Positions 8,101 through 15,559 of a stretch of 64,000 nucleotides of DNA are shown in pieces. Numbering within the stretch: position 1 is the stretch's first letter; every line of letters begins with the position of its first letter. The stretch is taken from NCBI GenBank assembly GCA_017307505.1, contig JAFKEE010000038.1:1-64000 (forward strand). Direction: 5' to 3'. Made by a program: the position numbers and the translations under genes. The notes below the pieces were generated by a model. That model made no database searches and had not been told where the DNA came from. It worked only from the letters and a program-made list of their open reading frames with translations. Source of the stretch: Acidobacteriota bacterium. Lineage in GTDB: Bacteria > Acidobacteriota > Terriglobia > Bryobacterales > Bryobacteraceae.

Positions 8101-8797
8101 GCCATGAGCTGTCACTCGAGGCTGTGAAATTGAGGGTCCCGGTGCCAGTGTTGTTCACCGCGAGCGTGAAGGGCAGCGGATCTGAGCCTCCAACCGTCGC
8201 GGTGAGGGAGACGGAGAGAGGGGAGACGGAAAGCACTGGCGTCGCAGCGACGCTGGCGGTGCCATAGGCCGAAAGCGGACAGTCTGTGTACTGAGCGCCG
8301 GTGGTCCAGGAGGCTGGCAGTTGCTGGAGGTTCGATTGCGAACTGCCTTCACTGCTGCAGGAACCGGAGATGCGGTCGCGGAACGCGGGCTTCCCGCCGG
8401 CCGTGCCGAGGATGGCGACCCAGTATCGAGTACCCACAACGACGTTCGCGGCGGGCACCTGGATTGTGTTCCAAGCTGCTTTGTTGAGGGTGCTGCTGCT
8501 GCCTTGTGTCAGGAGGGCGCCTGGGTGGCCGCCGTTGTCGGCGTAGAGTCCGATGTAGAGCGTAGTCGCCGCAGAGGTGGTATCCAGATAGACCGTCAAG
8601 GAGCCCACGGAGCCAGTGAGAGAGGCTGTCACCTGAAAGGCTTCGGCCTGGCCGACGGCATTGCTGTCCACCGAGGGCTCAATTGTCTGATCGCCCAGCA
8701 GGACCTGAGCCCCGACACGCGGCGCAACCGCTGTAAGACAAAGGGAAATTATAGCGGCCTGGAGTAAACACTCCATTGCACTTTTTGCAGCTACCAT
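5168..8797 (-). CDS. Secreted PQQ-propeller/BACON-repeat protein with paired terminal domains
   Basis: A 1209-residue exported protein: signal peptide about 1-30; domain X about 32-178 (LLGDQTIEP ... DCPLSAYG); one BACON-type Ig-like domain about 183-285; a PQQ-like beta-propeller about 290-750 with blades such as YDARTGAPLWT; three further BACON-type repeats about 755-1055; a second domain X about 1062-1209 (LLGDQAIEP ... DCPISAFG). The two X domains share the pattern GQAEAFQ, YWIAILGT, FRDR, GSC.SEGSSQ.NL..LP. The propeller lacks obvious quinoprotein dehydrogenase catalytic features, so a binding or surface role is more likely than enzyme activity. The ATG at 8797 has an AAGGA nearby. Its long upstream gap suggests its own promoter. 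Confidence 0.85.
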   Translation of the reverse strand: MVAAKSAMECLLQAAIISLCLTAVAPRVGAQVLLGDQTIEPSVDSNAVGQAEAFQVTASLTGSVGSLTVYLDTTSAATTLYIGLYADNGGHPGALLTQGSSSTLNKAAWNTIQVPAANVVVGTRYWVAILGTAGGKPAFRDRISGSCSSEGSSQSNLQQLPASWTTGAQYTDCPLSAYGTASVAATPVLSVSPLSVSLTATVGGSDPLPFTLAVNNTGTGTLNFTASSDSSWLQVSPAQGTAPATLQASATGAGLGLGSYTGHITLTANGAQGSPAVITVNLTVAKVADWLMVDHDPNRSGNAVDETTITTSNVGSLQLSWSVTVDGPVTAQPLFVGGAGVQKDMLVVATGGNSIYAFDASTGAILWRRNFGTQPSNCAIPGGYGVTGAPLIDRNTGRVYTVSNDGAFRTLNLTDGTDAAPALPLISNPATNKVWGGLNKVGNYVYVATASDGCDTAPWRGQVYRVDVSANPVASGSWVVVPGIAAPNGGGGIWGYGGVSADPGTGIIYAASGSDSQNPEGYTPYANRMIALDGNLNLLGSYGPAQPANFPCNGAPCDLDFGSTPLVFQPAGCPTMVTTGNKNGVLYLFKATDLAASAMPFQSLTLNAANDWLGSGGIGGVPAYWASGNMLFVVTAGSGTGGIAGGVIGLNVNANCSLSVAWSAALGGSTQPNSTPTVANGIVFAGEGANGTIHAYDARTGAPLWTSGSQYGAAATYAAPIVAQGHVYAGSWSNFSGGGIVGAFSLSSQTPVLAVSPLSLSFSAQQNGTNPAAKSVSVTNTGIGTLNMTAVSDSPWLQVTPSSGAAPQTLQVSVNVAGLAANTYTGHITISAAGAQGSPASVTVTLTVAPNQPALSITPTTISLSAVAGSSNPAAVPLAVTNSGTGTLTFTAASDSPWLTVSPASGTAPQTLQVAANISGLTANTYTGHITVTSVGALNSPAVTTVTLTVSAPPPPQPILSVAPGTLSFSATQGGSNPAAATVNVTNTGTGTLNFTAASDSSWLTVTPASGTAPLALQVSANISGLTAGTYTGHVTVTSAGAQNSPATVNVSLTISAAGTVLLGDQAIEPQVDSNVNGQAEAFQTTATVSGALTSLSFYLDSSSTVGKVYLGVYSNGTTHPQNLLTQGSSTQLTKGAWNVITVPSASITAGTTYWIAILGTTSGKVAFRDRARGSCKSEGSSQTNLTALPAVWTSGPGYTDCPISAFGR

Positions 8798-8962
8798 GTT
8801 GCATCCTTATTACGGACTTGTGTGACCCGAACATCATCCGAGTCAGATTGATACCTGAATTTCTTTCGCTCATCTACCGGCACGTATGAACGCACCTTAA
8901 GCCTTGGGGCGCCTTCATACAAATGAGCGAAGGCCCATTCTCTTTGAATAAGGAGTCAGCGG

Positions 8963-9280
8963 ATGAATGACGAACTACATTGTGAACTAGTATTCCCAGG
9001 ACTTTTTGTCAGCTGCCCCTCCTCCGCGCCCCAGACCCGACAGACCGTACACACCATGCGAACCCAGGCCTCGCGTGAGCTTACAACACCGACTACTTTT
9101 GATCAAGAATTATGTGGCAGATTAAGGCCGGGGGACGCCAGAGTAATTCACGGGCAGAGAATACTTTTCAGCCGCGGGTCCTGGGAGACTACTGCGGCAA
9201 AACAACTGGAAGATAGCAGGGCGCACGCAAATCCGGGCATTCCCGCGATGGCGGGAGATCCGCTATATTGCATCAATTGA
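8963..9280 (+). CDS. Hypothetical small protein (doubtful)
   Basis: A 105-residue frame begins at an ATG with a well-spaced AAGGAG seven nucleotides upstream. Nothing in the peptide resembles a known family, and there is no signal peptide or membrane segment. Composition is rich in Thr, Arg and Pro and base composition is lower in GC than the neighbours. It stands alone in an 820-bp gap between two minus-strand genes. The ribosome binding site is the only real support. Confidence 0.25.
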   Translation: MNDELHCELVFPGLFVSCPSSAPQTRQTVHTMRTQASRELTTPTTFDQELCGRLRPGDARVIHGQRILFSRGSWETTAAKQLEDSRAHANPGIPAMAGDPLYCIN

Positions 9281-9616
9281 GATGCTTAGGATATATCCGC
9301 GCTACCGGGAGCATGGGCACAAGGTATGGCGGGCAGTGTCCTGACCACATCCAGGAGTCAGTAGTTGAATGACTGATCTCTGGGGTGGCAAGAGATCTTT
9401 TGCGATCAAAAGATCGCTATTTGGAAGCGGGTGTTCGGGCGGTCTCGCGCGAGTGGACGTACACCAATTTCAGTGGCCCTTCGGAACGTGATTCTTTGAC
9501 GGTACTCACAAGTCCTAGTTTTGGAGTCAGGCCTCGGATTCGATACGCCGGAGCGCAGCAGCTGCGATGGTAGTTCTGTCCTGGCCAGGAACACGATCAG
9601 GGAAACAGCGGGCACG
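9281..9616. other. Intergenic region, no supported gene
   Basis: About 340 bp downstream of the minus-strand cluster ending at 9617. No frame here has family similarity together with a ribosome binding site. A 6-bp inverted repeat, TCCCGC-GATG-GCGGGA, lies just to the left at 9241-9256. Confidence 0.5.
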
Positions 9617-10057
9617 CTACCCGGCGCGATGGGAGGATGCGCGGCGGGGTTTCGGCTTCTTCTGTTTCTCGAGATTGAGGGCTACGGCGGACCGGATGAG
9701 GTCCTTGAGGGCGGCCTCGTTGACTACCTCGCCTTCGCGGATGTCGATGGCGCGGCGGACGTTTCCTTCGAGGCTCGAGTTGAAGAGGCCGGCGGGGTCC
9801 TCCAGGGAGGCCCCCTTGGCAAATGTCAGCTTCACCACGCTCTTGTAGGTTTCGCCCGTGCAGATGATGCCGGCGTGGGACCAGATGGGAGTGCCCATCC
9901 ACTTCCACTCTTCGATCACCTCGGGGTCCGCTTCGTGGAGGAGGGCACGCACCCTGGCGAGCATGAGGCCGCGCCAGTCCCCCAATGACCGGATGCGGGC
10001 GTCGATCTGCGCGGAAGCCGATTCCGCCGCTGCGGGATCCTTGCGCTGCTTATTCAT
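9617..10057 (-). CDS. DUF1801-domain protein
   Basis: This 146-residue protein carries the DUF1801 (YdhG-like) fold: EEWKWMGTPIWSHAGIICTGE followed by YKSVVKLTFAKGASLEDP and a C-terminal NVRRAIDIREGEVVNEAALKDLI. The tail is basic (KQKKPKPRR). Biochemical function of the family is unknown. The start at 10057 is fixed by an ATGA overlap: its ATG (10055-10057) overlaps the TGA of the upstream DoxX-like gene, so translation is probably coupled. It is the last gene of the ArsR-controlled cluster. Confidence 0.85.
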   Translation of the reverse strand: MNKQRKDPAAAESASAQIDARIRSLGDWRGLMLARVRALLHEADPEVIEEWKWMGTPIWSHAGIICTGETYKSVVKLTFAKGASLEDPAGLFNSSLEGNVRRAIDIREGEVVNEAALKDLIRSAVALNLEKQKKPKPRRASSHRAG

Positions 10058-10509
10058 TTCAGCTCCCAAACTTTCAGCGTGCCGGATGCCTGACGACGGC
10101 GCCACAGCAGGTAAGAGAGGGTCCAGAGCAGGGCGGTGGCGACGGCCCAGCCCCACGCCTCCGGGCCGTCGCCCACCGCCAGGTGAGCGATGACGGCCGA
10201 GGCGAGGTTGATGGCGAAACCGGCATAGACCCACTCCTTGAGCCGGGCGGGCACGGGGACCAGCAGCAACAGGACTCCGAGGAGTTTGGCGCACGAGAGC
10301 TCGATGCGGAAGTAGGAGGGGAAGCCGAGATGGGTGAATGCCTGGGCCACCTGCGGCAGGGTCAACTGCGCGTAGGCGGTGAACCCCATCTGCAGGCAGA
10401 AAAGCCCCGTGACAGTCCAGTAGCCGATGGCGAGCGCCCGGGAATTGGAACTCGTTTCGGGTGTGGAGAGGCCGGGCGTGAGGGCCGGGTTGTGCAGTGT
10501 CGATTCCAT
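10054..10509 (-). CDS. DoxX-like membrane protein
   Basis: A 151-residue inner-membrane protein with four predicted helices (about residues 32-52, 70-92, 96-118 and 122-142) separated by short loops, matching the small DoxX-like family. The ATG at 10509 follows AGGAGAATCTTC, a good ribosome binding site, and lies 20 bp after the SRPBCC gene. The stop overlaps the start of the DUF1801 gene. DoxX-like proteins often sit with SRPBCC and DUF1801 genes under ArsR regulators; their molecular job is unclear. Confidence 0.82.
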   Translation of the reverse strand: MESTLHNPALTPGLSTPETSSNSRALAIGYWTVTGLFCLQMGFTAYAQLTLPQVAQAFTHLGFPSYFRIELSCAKLLGVLLLLVPVPARLKEWVYAGFAINLASAVIAHLAVGDGPEAWGWAVATALLWTLSYLLWRRRQASGTLKVWELK

Positions 10510-10529
10510 GAAGATTCTCCTCTCCAGCT

Positions 10530-11099
10530 TCAGGACTTCGGGGCCATGGGGGACCAACCAGGGGTCTCCACTCCGAACTGAACCGCGTATTCCTTGGTCA
10601 ACCGTTGCCAGCCCTCGAGCTTCATGGCGTCGGGGCCCACTGTGCGGCCCAGCGGTTCGCCAGACAGGAACCGGTCCATGACGTCGAAGCAGAGGTGCCA
10701 GCCGGCGGCGCCCCAAGCGATGAAACGGCGATCGATGTTGTGCCAGAGCGTGAGCCGTGTGCCGCCGCCCTGGGCTTCGAGTTGCCAGCGTAGGTCCTGG
10801 CCGCCCCAGCTGTACTCCAGCAGCCTGGGCGCGTCGGCCCGGACGATCTTTGTTTCGGAAACCATGGGGGTGGGCGCGCCGACGGTGGTGAGTTTCACAG
10901 AGTTTCCGGCGTTGCCCAGGCTGCCGTCGGAATCAAACGGGGCCCACTCGCGGAGATGCTTTGGCTCAGTCAGTGCCTGCCAGACTTTCTCCGGCGAATG
11001 ACGGAGATCCCTGGTGAGGACGAGCGTCCATTTATCTCCGTCTTTCTGGATCTGCGCTCCGCTGGCTGGACCAGGCGTGTACTGCTGGCGATCGTTCAT
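10530..11099 (-). CDS. SRPBCC (AHSA1/START-like) domain protein
   Basis: This 189-residue cytoplasmic protein has the helix-grip SRPBCC fold: LTRDLRHSPEKVWQALTEPKHLREWAPF near residue 28, then a beta-rich core and RLTLWHNIDRRFIAWGAAGWHLCFDVMDRFL. It resembles the AHSA1-like proteins that follow ArsR regulators in many soil bacteria. The ligand is unknown. It is followed after 20 bp by the DoxX-like gene, so the two are probably co-transcribed. A 140-300 bp interval with a possible small ORF separates it from arsR upstream. Confidence 0.87.
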   Translation of the reverse strand: MNDRQQYTPGPASGAQIQKDGDKWTLVLTRDLRHSPEKVWQALTEPKHLREWAPFDSDGSLGNAGNSVKLTTVGAPTPMVSETKIVRADAPRLLEYSWGGQDLRWQLEAQGGGTRLTLWHNIDRRFIAWGAAGWHLCFDVMDRFLSGEPLGRTVGPDAMKLEGWQRLTKEYAVQFGVETPGWSPMAPKS

Positions 11100-11240
11100 T
11101 CTCTTCTCCTTGTTTTCCGTTTCGTTGGTGGCGGCCCAATCCCAGGGCCGGGTTTGAATTCCTGGAGACTTCCTTGAGCGGGTTGGTGTTTTCCGGAGCA
11201 GAGAGCCGGATCCAACCGCCAGAGCCTGGAGCGCGCGGAA

Positions 11241-11402
11241 TCAGTCCGCGGCCCGGGGGACAATTTCAGCGGGACTGGCTCCGGCCGCGCCGATGAACGC
11301 GGGGCAGAACCAGGCCGGGGTACGAAAGGGCTGTGGCAGGCTGCGGCGCCGCGGCGGATTGCCCGAAGGCAGCGGCAGGGTAGAGATGGCTGATTTCGTC
11401 AT
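11241..11402 (-). CDS. Candidate 53-residue protein coupled to arsR
   Basis: A short frame starts at an ATG (11400-11402) that overlaps the arsR stop codon as ATGA, with GGAGCAGGAA just upstream, and runs 53 codons to TGA at 11241-11243. The product is basic and proline-rich in its first half and has a short hydrophobic stretch (WFCPAFIGAAGA). No family was recognised. The overlap and ribosome binding site are the evidence; the lack of homology and the GC-rich context mean it may be chance. Confidence 0.35.
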   Translation of the reverse strand: MTKSAISTLPLPSGNPPRRRSLPQPFRTPAWFCPAFIGAAGASPAEIVPRAAD

Positions 11403-11743
11403 TTCCTGCTCCCTGCCCTGCCTTTTTCCGGTGTTGGTTCCTCCATCTGATCCAGGTGGCGTTCGAGAGCATCCAGGTGGGGGGCCCAGAACCGGCGGAA
11501 CGGAGCCAGCCAGGCATCGATCTCCTGGAGGGGTTCCGGCTTCAACCGGTAGAGGCGGCGTTGAGCATCCACCGTGGATTCGACGAAGCCTGCGTCCCGC
11601 AATACGCGCAAGTGCTTTGAGACGGTCGGCTGCGGCATGCGAAGCTGCCGTTCAATCTCGCCCACCGATTGCTGGGCGGAGACCAGAAGGCTCAGGATGG
11701 CGCGGCGATTGGGTTCCGCGATGACTTCGAAAACAGATTCCAC
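11399..11743 (-). CDS. ArsR-family winged-helix transcriptional regulator
   Basis: A 114-residue repressor-type protein whose winged helix-turn-helix fills residues 1-90: VFEVIAEPNRRAILSLL, SVGEIERQLRMPQPTVSKHLRVL, then the wing VDAQRRLYRL. There is no cysteine cluster for metal binding, so it belongs to the non-metal ArsR group paired with SRPBCC proteins. The GTG at 11743 gives the standard family start (VESVFEVIA); an upstream in-frame extension is not family-like. A perfect 6-bp inverted repeat lies 8-27 nt before the start codon, suggesting autoregulation. It heads the minus-strand cluster to 9617. Confidence 0.88.
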   Translation of the reverse strand: MESVFEVIAEPNRRAILSLLVSAQQSVGEIERQLRMPQPTVSKHLRVLRDAGFVESTVDAQRRLYRLKPEPLQEIDAWLAPFRRFWAPHLDALERHLDQMEEPTPEKGRAGSRK

Positions 11744-11750
11744 CCTTCTG

Positions 11751-11770
11751 ATATACCGTCCTCCGTATAT
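11751..11770. promoter_or_regulatory. Probable ArsR operator/promoter
   Basis: ATATAC at 11751-11756 and GTATAT at 11765-11770 form a perfect inverted repeat with an 8-nt spacer, inside an AT-rich patch next to the arsR GTG. ArsR-family operators have this ATA-N-TAT form. If this is also the -10 region, the arsR message would have almost no leader. Confidence 0.5.
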
Positions 11771-12071
11771 ACCTGTCAAGGAATATAAACAGAGAATCCA
11801 AAAGAAAGGCAAGGAATCGCGAGGGCCGCCAGACCCACAGGGCACCTGCCTGCCGATGCGGGGCGACTGTCACAGCCGTGGTGTCACAGACCGCTCGTAC
11901 GGGTACGGGGGAGCCTGACCAGTATTTTCGGGCCAGGTCTTCAGAAGAGGGACTACAGTCCTAGATCCAGGCCCGAGCGAAGTACTACTCAATTGCACCC
12001 TCCGTCCCATTGGAATACTCAACCGCGACAAATAGATTGAAGGAGTAGATCGCACGGACAAGAAACGACCT
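11771..12071. other. Divergent intergenic region, no gene seen
   Basis: About 300 bp between arsR and the CpaE-like gene. A direct repeat of GTCACAG occurs near 11870-11890. It should contain the promoter of the plus-strand gene at 12072. No supported ORF. Confidence 0.5.
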
Positions 12072-13268
12072 ATGTCAAACCACAAGTTCAACTGCCTTGT
12101 TATTTCGCCCGACCCTGAAGCCGCGAAGGCGTACGGCGAAGAGCTGGGCAAATCTTCCGCTATCGGCATTACTTACACCTTGTCCAGCTACCCCGAACAG
12201 ACGGTGCTGGCCGGAGTGCTGCGCCGCCATTGCTTCGATCTGCTGATGATCGACTGCCGGGACCTTACGGCGGCACTGGCTGTGATGGAGGGCGTTCGCG
12301 CACAGAATCCTTTCCTGGAGACACTGGCTGTGTGCGACGAAGACGTCAAAGTGCTTTCATCCCTGATGAGAGCCGGCGTCCGGGACTACGTCGTCTTCGA
12401 CACGCCGATCGACACTTTGCGCTGGATTCTCTCGGCCACGATTGAAAAGCTCAACGCGAATCCGAAGAGGACGGAGACGCGCGGAGAGATTGTGGCGTTC
12501 CTGCCCAGCAAGCCGGGCAGCGGGGCTTCCACGATTGCCGCCCACACGGCTCTGGCGGTGTCGAGGGCGAACAAATCGAAGGTCCTGTTGATGGATATGG
12601 ACCGCGATGCGCCGATGCAGGCGTTCCTGAACAAATTGCGGCCCGATCATTTTCTGCAGGAAGCGCTGGCGAATACCGAGAAACTAGACGACGACCTCTG
12701 GCTGCAGCTGATCTCGCAGCGCGACCGGTTGGACATTCTGCCCGCTGATGCGGATGGATCGTCCTATCCCGGCAACGGGCAAATGCAGATGTTGTTGAGC
12801 TTCTGCCGGGCTACCTACGACATCACGTGCGTGGACTTGCCGGGGCCGACAGACACCGCCGCAGTGGAAGTCCTGATGGAGGCAAAACACATCATCCTGG
12901 TGTGTACGCAGGAACTGGCTTCGGTGCACATTGCGATGCGCAAAGCGGACCGGCTGAAGCGTCTGGGCCTGAGCCGGGAAGCACGGGTTGTGGTGAACCG
13001 GTTCCTGACGAACCATGTCATGAACGAGGAGACCGTGGCGGACCTGGTCGGGCTGCCGGTGGAGATGACGGTGCCGAACAGCTACGCGCTGGCCAGCGTC
13101 TCCGCCGATAAGGGTTCTGAGGTGGATCCGGCGACTCCGCTGGGCAGAAGTTATGCCAAACTGGCGGGCGTGCTGACGAACGAGACGGTGGAAATCCCGC
13201 GCAAGGAGCGGAAATTCCTGGAGTTTATCGCCCAGCCCTTCGCGCGGCGCGGGGCCCGTTCCGCCTAG
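12072..13268 (+). CDS. CpaE/TadZ-like MinD-family ATPase
   Basis: This 398-residue cytoplasmic protein has an N-terminal receiver-like domain (about 5-125; DLLMIDCR, then RAGVRDYVVFDTP) and a MinD/ParA-type ATPase domain (about 138-385). The deviant Walker A reads SKPGSGASTIA and the following strand is VLLMDMDRD; DITCVDLPG is the Walker B-like strand. This architecture is that of CpaE/TadZ, which localise Tad-type pilus assembly. The first lysine of the ParA Walker A (usually KGGxG) is retained as KPGSG. No other tad genes are nearby, so it is an orphan here. The ribosome binding site is weak. Confidence 0.83.
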   Translation: MSNHKFNCLVISPDPEAAKAYGEELGKSSAIGITYTLSSYPEQTVLAGVLRRHCFDLLMIDCRDLTAALAVMEGVRAQNPFLETLAVCDEDVKVLSSLMRAGVRDYVVFDTPIDTLRWILSATIEKLNANPKRTETRGEIVAFLPSKPGSGASTIAAHTALAVSRANKSKVLLMDMDRDAPMQAFLNKLRPDHFLQEALANTEKLDDDLWLQLISQRDRLDILPADADGSSYPGNGQMQMLLSFCRATYDITCVDLPGPTDTAAVEVLMEAKHIILVCTQELASVHIAMRKADRLKRLGLSREARVVVNRFLTNHVMNEETVADLVGLPVEMTVPNSYALASVSADKGSEVDPATPLGRSYAKLAGVLTNETVEIPRKERKFLEFIAQPFARRGARSA

Positions 13269-13289
13269 ATTCACTGCGAAGACGATACC

Positions 13290-13341
13290 GGCAGGAGGCG
13301 CCGCCGCGATGCATTTCGCGGCCGCGCCTGCTGCCATTTTG
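13290..13341. terminator. Strong terminator hairpin between convergent genes
   Basis: The 20-nt arm at 13290-13309 pairs with 13316-13335 at 18 of 20 positions around a 6-nt loop, followed on the plus strand by ATTTTG. It sits between the CpaE-like gene (ends 13268) and the convergent HD gene (ends 13358), so it can serve as terminator for the plus strand and perhaps both. Confidence 0.7.
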
Positions 13342-13357
13342 AATCCCCACCGCCGGT

Positions 13358-13990
13358 TTATGGACGGCTGTTCAGCAGCTTGCGGGAAGCGGACTGGACC
13401 GCCGCGAAGACCCGGGGCATGGAGAGGCCGACGTCCGCGCACTCCTTCGAGATCTGGCTGAGCAGAGGCTTCTTCGACGGTACCGCCTGAGCCTGTTCCC
13501 AAAGCGCCTCCGACTGCGCGGAATTCAGCTTCTCAGAGGGGACGCTGAAGCCGGTGGCGGAGACCAGCCAGTAAACCTGGTCGGCGCAGTAGACGGCGTG
13601 ATCCAACCGGCTGGTGCGGGCGACGCCGGCGCGGTCGTCGTGGGCGTTGACGGCGTGGACAACCGCTTCAGGGAAATGGAGGTCCCGCAGGATCTGGGCG
13701 CCAATGATGCCGTGGCGGTTGAGGTCCGCCGCAGTTTCTCCGATATCGATGTCGTGCAGGAGGCCGGCGAGACCCCACTGTTCCACGTTATCCGTAGAAG
13801 GTGAGGCCAATTCGCGCATGATTGCCTCCACGGCGGCAGAGTGCCGCTGGTACTTCGCTTCAGGAAGCCGGGCACGCAAGGCAGCCCAGGCCCTGGCACG
13901 TTCTGCCTGGGGATCCTGCGTCTGAGCAGGCGCGAGGGGCAACAGCCAGGAGGCGAGCGTGATTCCCACAAAGACAGCGAAGCTCCGCAT
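13358..13990 (-). CDS. Exported HD-domain protein
   Basis: A 210-residue protein with an HD-type phosphohydrolase domain: His50 in YQRHSAAVEAIMREL, the His79-Asp80 pair in GLAGLLHDIDIG, then His111/His117 in VVHAVNAHDD and a later Asp in DHAVYCADQVYWL. HD enzymes usually act on nucleotides in the cytoplasm, but here residues 1-23 look like a signal peptide (AVFVGITLASWLLPLAPAQ), so a periplasmic substrate is inferred. It follows the CE15 esterase after 12 bp, in the same direction, and is probably co-transcribed. Confidence 0.82.
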   Translation of the reverse strand: MRSFAVFVGITLASWLLPLAPAQTQDPQAERARAWAALRARLPEAKYQRHSAAVEAIMRELASPSTDNVEQWGLAGLLHDIDIGETAADLNRHGIIGAQILRDLHFPEAVVHAVNAHDDRAGVARTSRLDHAVYCADQVYWLVSATGFSVPSEKLNSAQSEALWEQAQAVPSKKPLLSQISKECADVGLSMPRVFAAVQSASRKLLNSRP

Positions 13991-14002
13991 GACTGCGTCT
14001 CC

Positions 14003-15436
14003 TTATTTACCGCGAGCGGGAGCAGCGGCAGCGGCGGAATCCAGTTCAGCCTCGGACGGGAACCGGTCGAAGCGGCGTTCGGCCTGACGGCCTCGCAGGT
14101 GATGATCGAAGAAGTCCATCATTGCGGTCCAATCCTCGGCGGTGAAGGCATGGCCGTGGTTGGAGTAGTTGACGCCCAACCGGTCCTCGGCTCCGAACAG
14201 GGCGTAGGCCGGGCGGGCCGCGAGGATCGATTGCCGGACCGCCTCCGGCAGAGAGATGGTGTCGGTGATGCCTTCCAGGGCGATGAAGGGGCGCGGCGCG
14301 GCCAAGGCCAGGAACCAGTGTTCGTCGAAGGGCAGTTTGTCGCGTTGGCCCCAGAACTGGTGGAGATTGGGAGAGAACCAGTTCGGGTACTTCTTCTGCA
14401 TGATGTCGAGGGTCTCGCTTTTGCGCGGCCCGGCAAAACGGTAAGCACCGATGCCGCCGCCGCCCGTCACGACGGGCGCGCCCATCAGGCGGTCGTCAAA
14501 AGCTGCGGCTACCATGGCGGATTTCCCGTTCCGCGAGGCTCCGGTGATGATGAGTTTCGTGCTGTCGATGGAGCGATCGGTCTCGAGGTAGTCGGCGACC
14601 CGGGCGGCGCCCCAGGCCCATCCGGCGAGGATCCCCCAGTCGTAGCCGGGATAGGCGGGGTAGAAGCGGGTTGTGCGGAAGGCCCAACTGCCGTCCTGAT
14701 TGCGCAAGGTGGTGTCCTCCGCACAGTCATTGGGATTGAAGAGAACGAGCGCGTAGCCGCGGCGGAAGAGGTCGGCGCGCTGGGCAGCGAGGGCGCCGGC
14801 CGTCAGTGGACCGGGGGCGGAGGGGCGAGGCGACGGCGGAGCGGTTGCTGTGCTGGGAGCGGGTCCGACCAGGAGCAGGACGTCTTCCCCACGGCCCTGA
14901 TTGGGGCCTTGCGGCAGGCGGGGTAAAGGGGTGGCTCCGGGTGGTGTGCCGCCTTGCAGGATGATGGCCGGGAAGGGACCACCTTCCACGGGGGTGAAGA
15001 TGCCGATGTTCAGTTCCAGCTTCGACCCGGGACCGAAGGTGAGGCGGACCAGACGGTAGCCCACTGTGCCGTCGAGCACGCTTTCCGTCTTCAGGACCTG
15101 CCCTTTCACGTTGCCGGGCGGCGGCGGCATCTGGCCGACGGCGTAGTAGGCGAGGATGCGGCGCATCTCTTCGCGGCGCTGCTGCCATTGCCGGCGGGTG
15201 GTGATTTTCGATCCGGAGTTCGTGATGAGCACGTCCGGCAGATCTTTGCGGACCGGGAGCTGCCCGACTCCAGGCAGCGTGCCGAGCGAAGTCCGGATGG
15301 CCGGAACCGGGATCTCGCGCGGATCGGGCCCGGCGGCTGGCGGCGCGTCCTGGGCGAATGCGGAGATCGCCAGAGGGGAGAGGGCGAAGACGGCACGGGC
15401 GGCCAGTAGAAGCCACGAGCGGAGAGGAAGACGCAT
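14003..15436 (-). CDS. CE15-like glucuronoyl esterase (alpha/beta-hydrolase)
   Basis: A 477-residue exported esterase. After a signal peptide (1-29) comes an alpha/beta-hydrolase domain with the nucleophile motif GASRNGKSA (Ser301), which matches the G-x-S-R-x-G-K signature of family CE15. The catalytic His is likely in SNHGHAF near residue 437. CE15 enzymes cleave ester bonds between lignin alcohols and the 4-O-methylglucuronate of xylan. Residues about 165-215 form a Pro/Gly/Ala-rich insertion unusual for the core fold. It probably heads a two-gene unit with the HD gene. The GH67 alpha-glucuronidase elsewhere in the window fits the same substrate. Confidence 0.83.
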   Translation of the reverse strand: MRLPLRSWLLLAARAVFALSPLAISAFAQDAPPAAGPDPREIPVPAIRTSLGTLPGVGQLPVRKDLPDVLITNSGSKITTRRQWQQRREEMRRILAYYAVGQMPPPPGNVKGQVLKTESVLDGTVGYRLVRLTFGPGSKLELNIGIFTPVEGGPFPAIILQGGTPPGATPLPRLPQGPNQGRGEDVLLLVGPAPSTATAPPSPRPSAPGPLTAGALAAQRADLFRRGYALVLFNPNDCAEDTTLRNQDGSWAFRTTRFYPAYPGYDWGILAGWAWGAARVADYLETDRSIDSTKLIITGASRNGKSAMVAAAFDDRLMGAPVVTGGGGIGAYRFAGPRKSETLDIMQKKYPNWFSPNLHQFWGQRDKLPFDEHWFLALAAPRPFIALEGITDTISLPEAVRQSILAARPAYALFGAEDRLGVNYSNHGHAFTAEDWTAMMDFFDHHLRGRQAERRFDRFPSEAELDSAAAAAPARGK

Positions 15437-15559
15437 GATCAGGTTCCAGTATTGGGTCAGCCTGGAGGACGCCAGGATCTTCGGATACGTGGCGATTGTA
15501 TCTCAGTGCCGGCGGGCACACCTCCGCTGCCGTGGCACGGGCAGAGCAGGCGCTCCGGG

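Noticed and set aside
6620-8107. 495-residue plus-strand frame opposite the PQQ/BACON gene
   Set aside because: Antisense to a gene with clear signal peptide and domains; sequence is a mirror of Gly/Val-rich codons.
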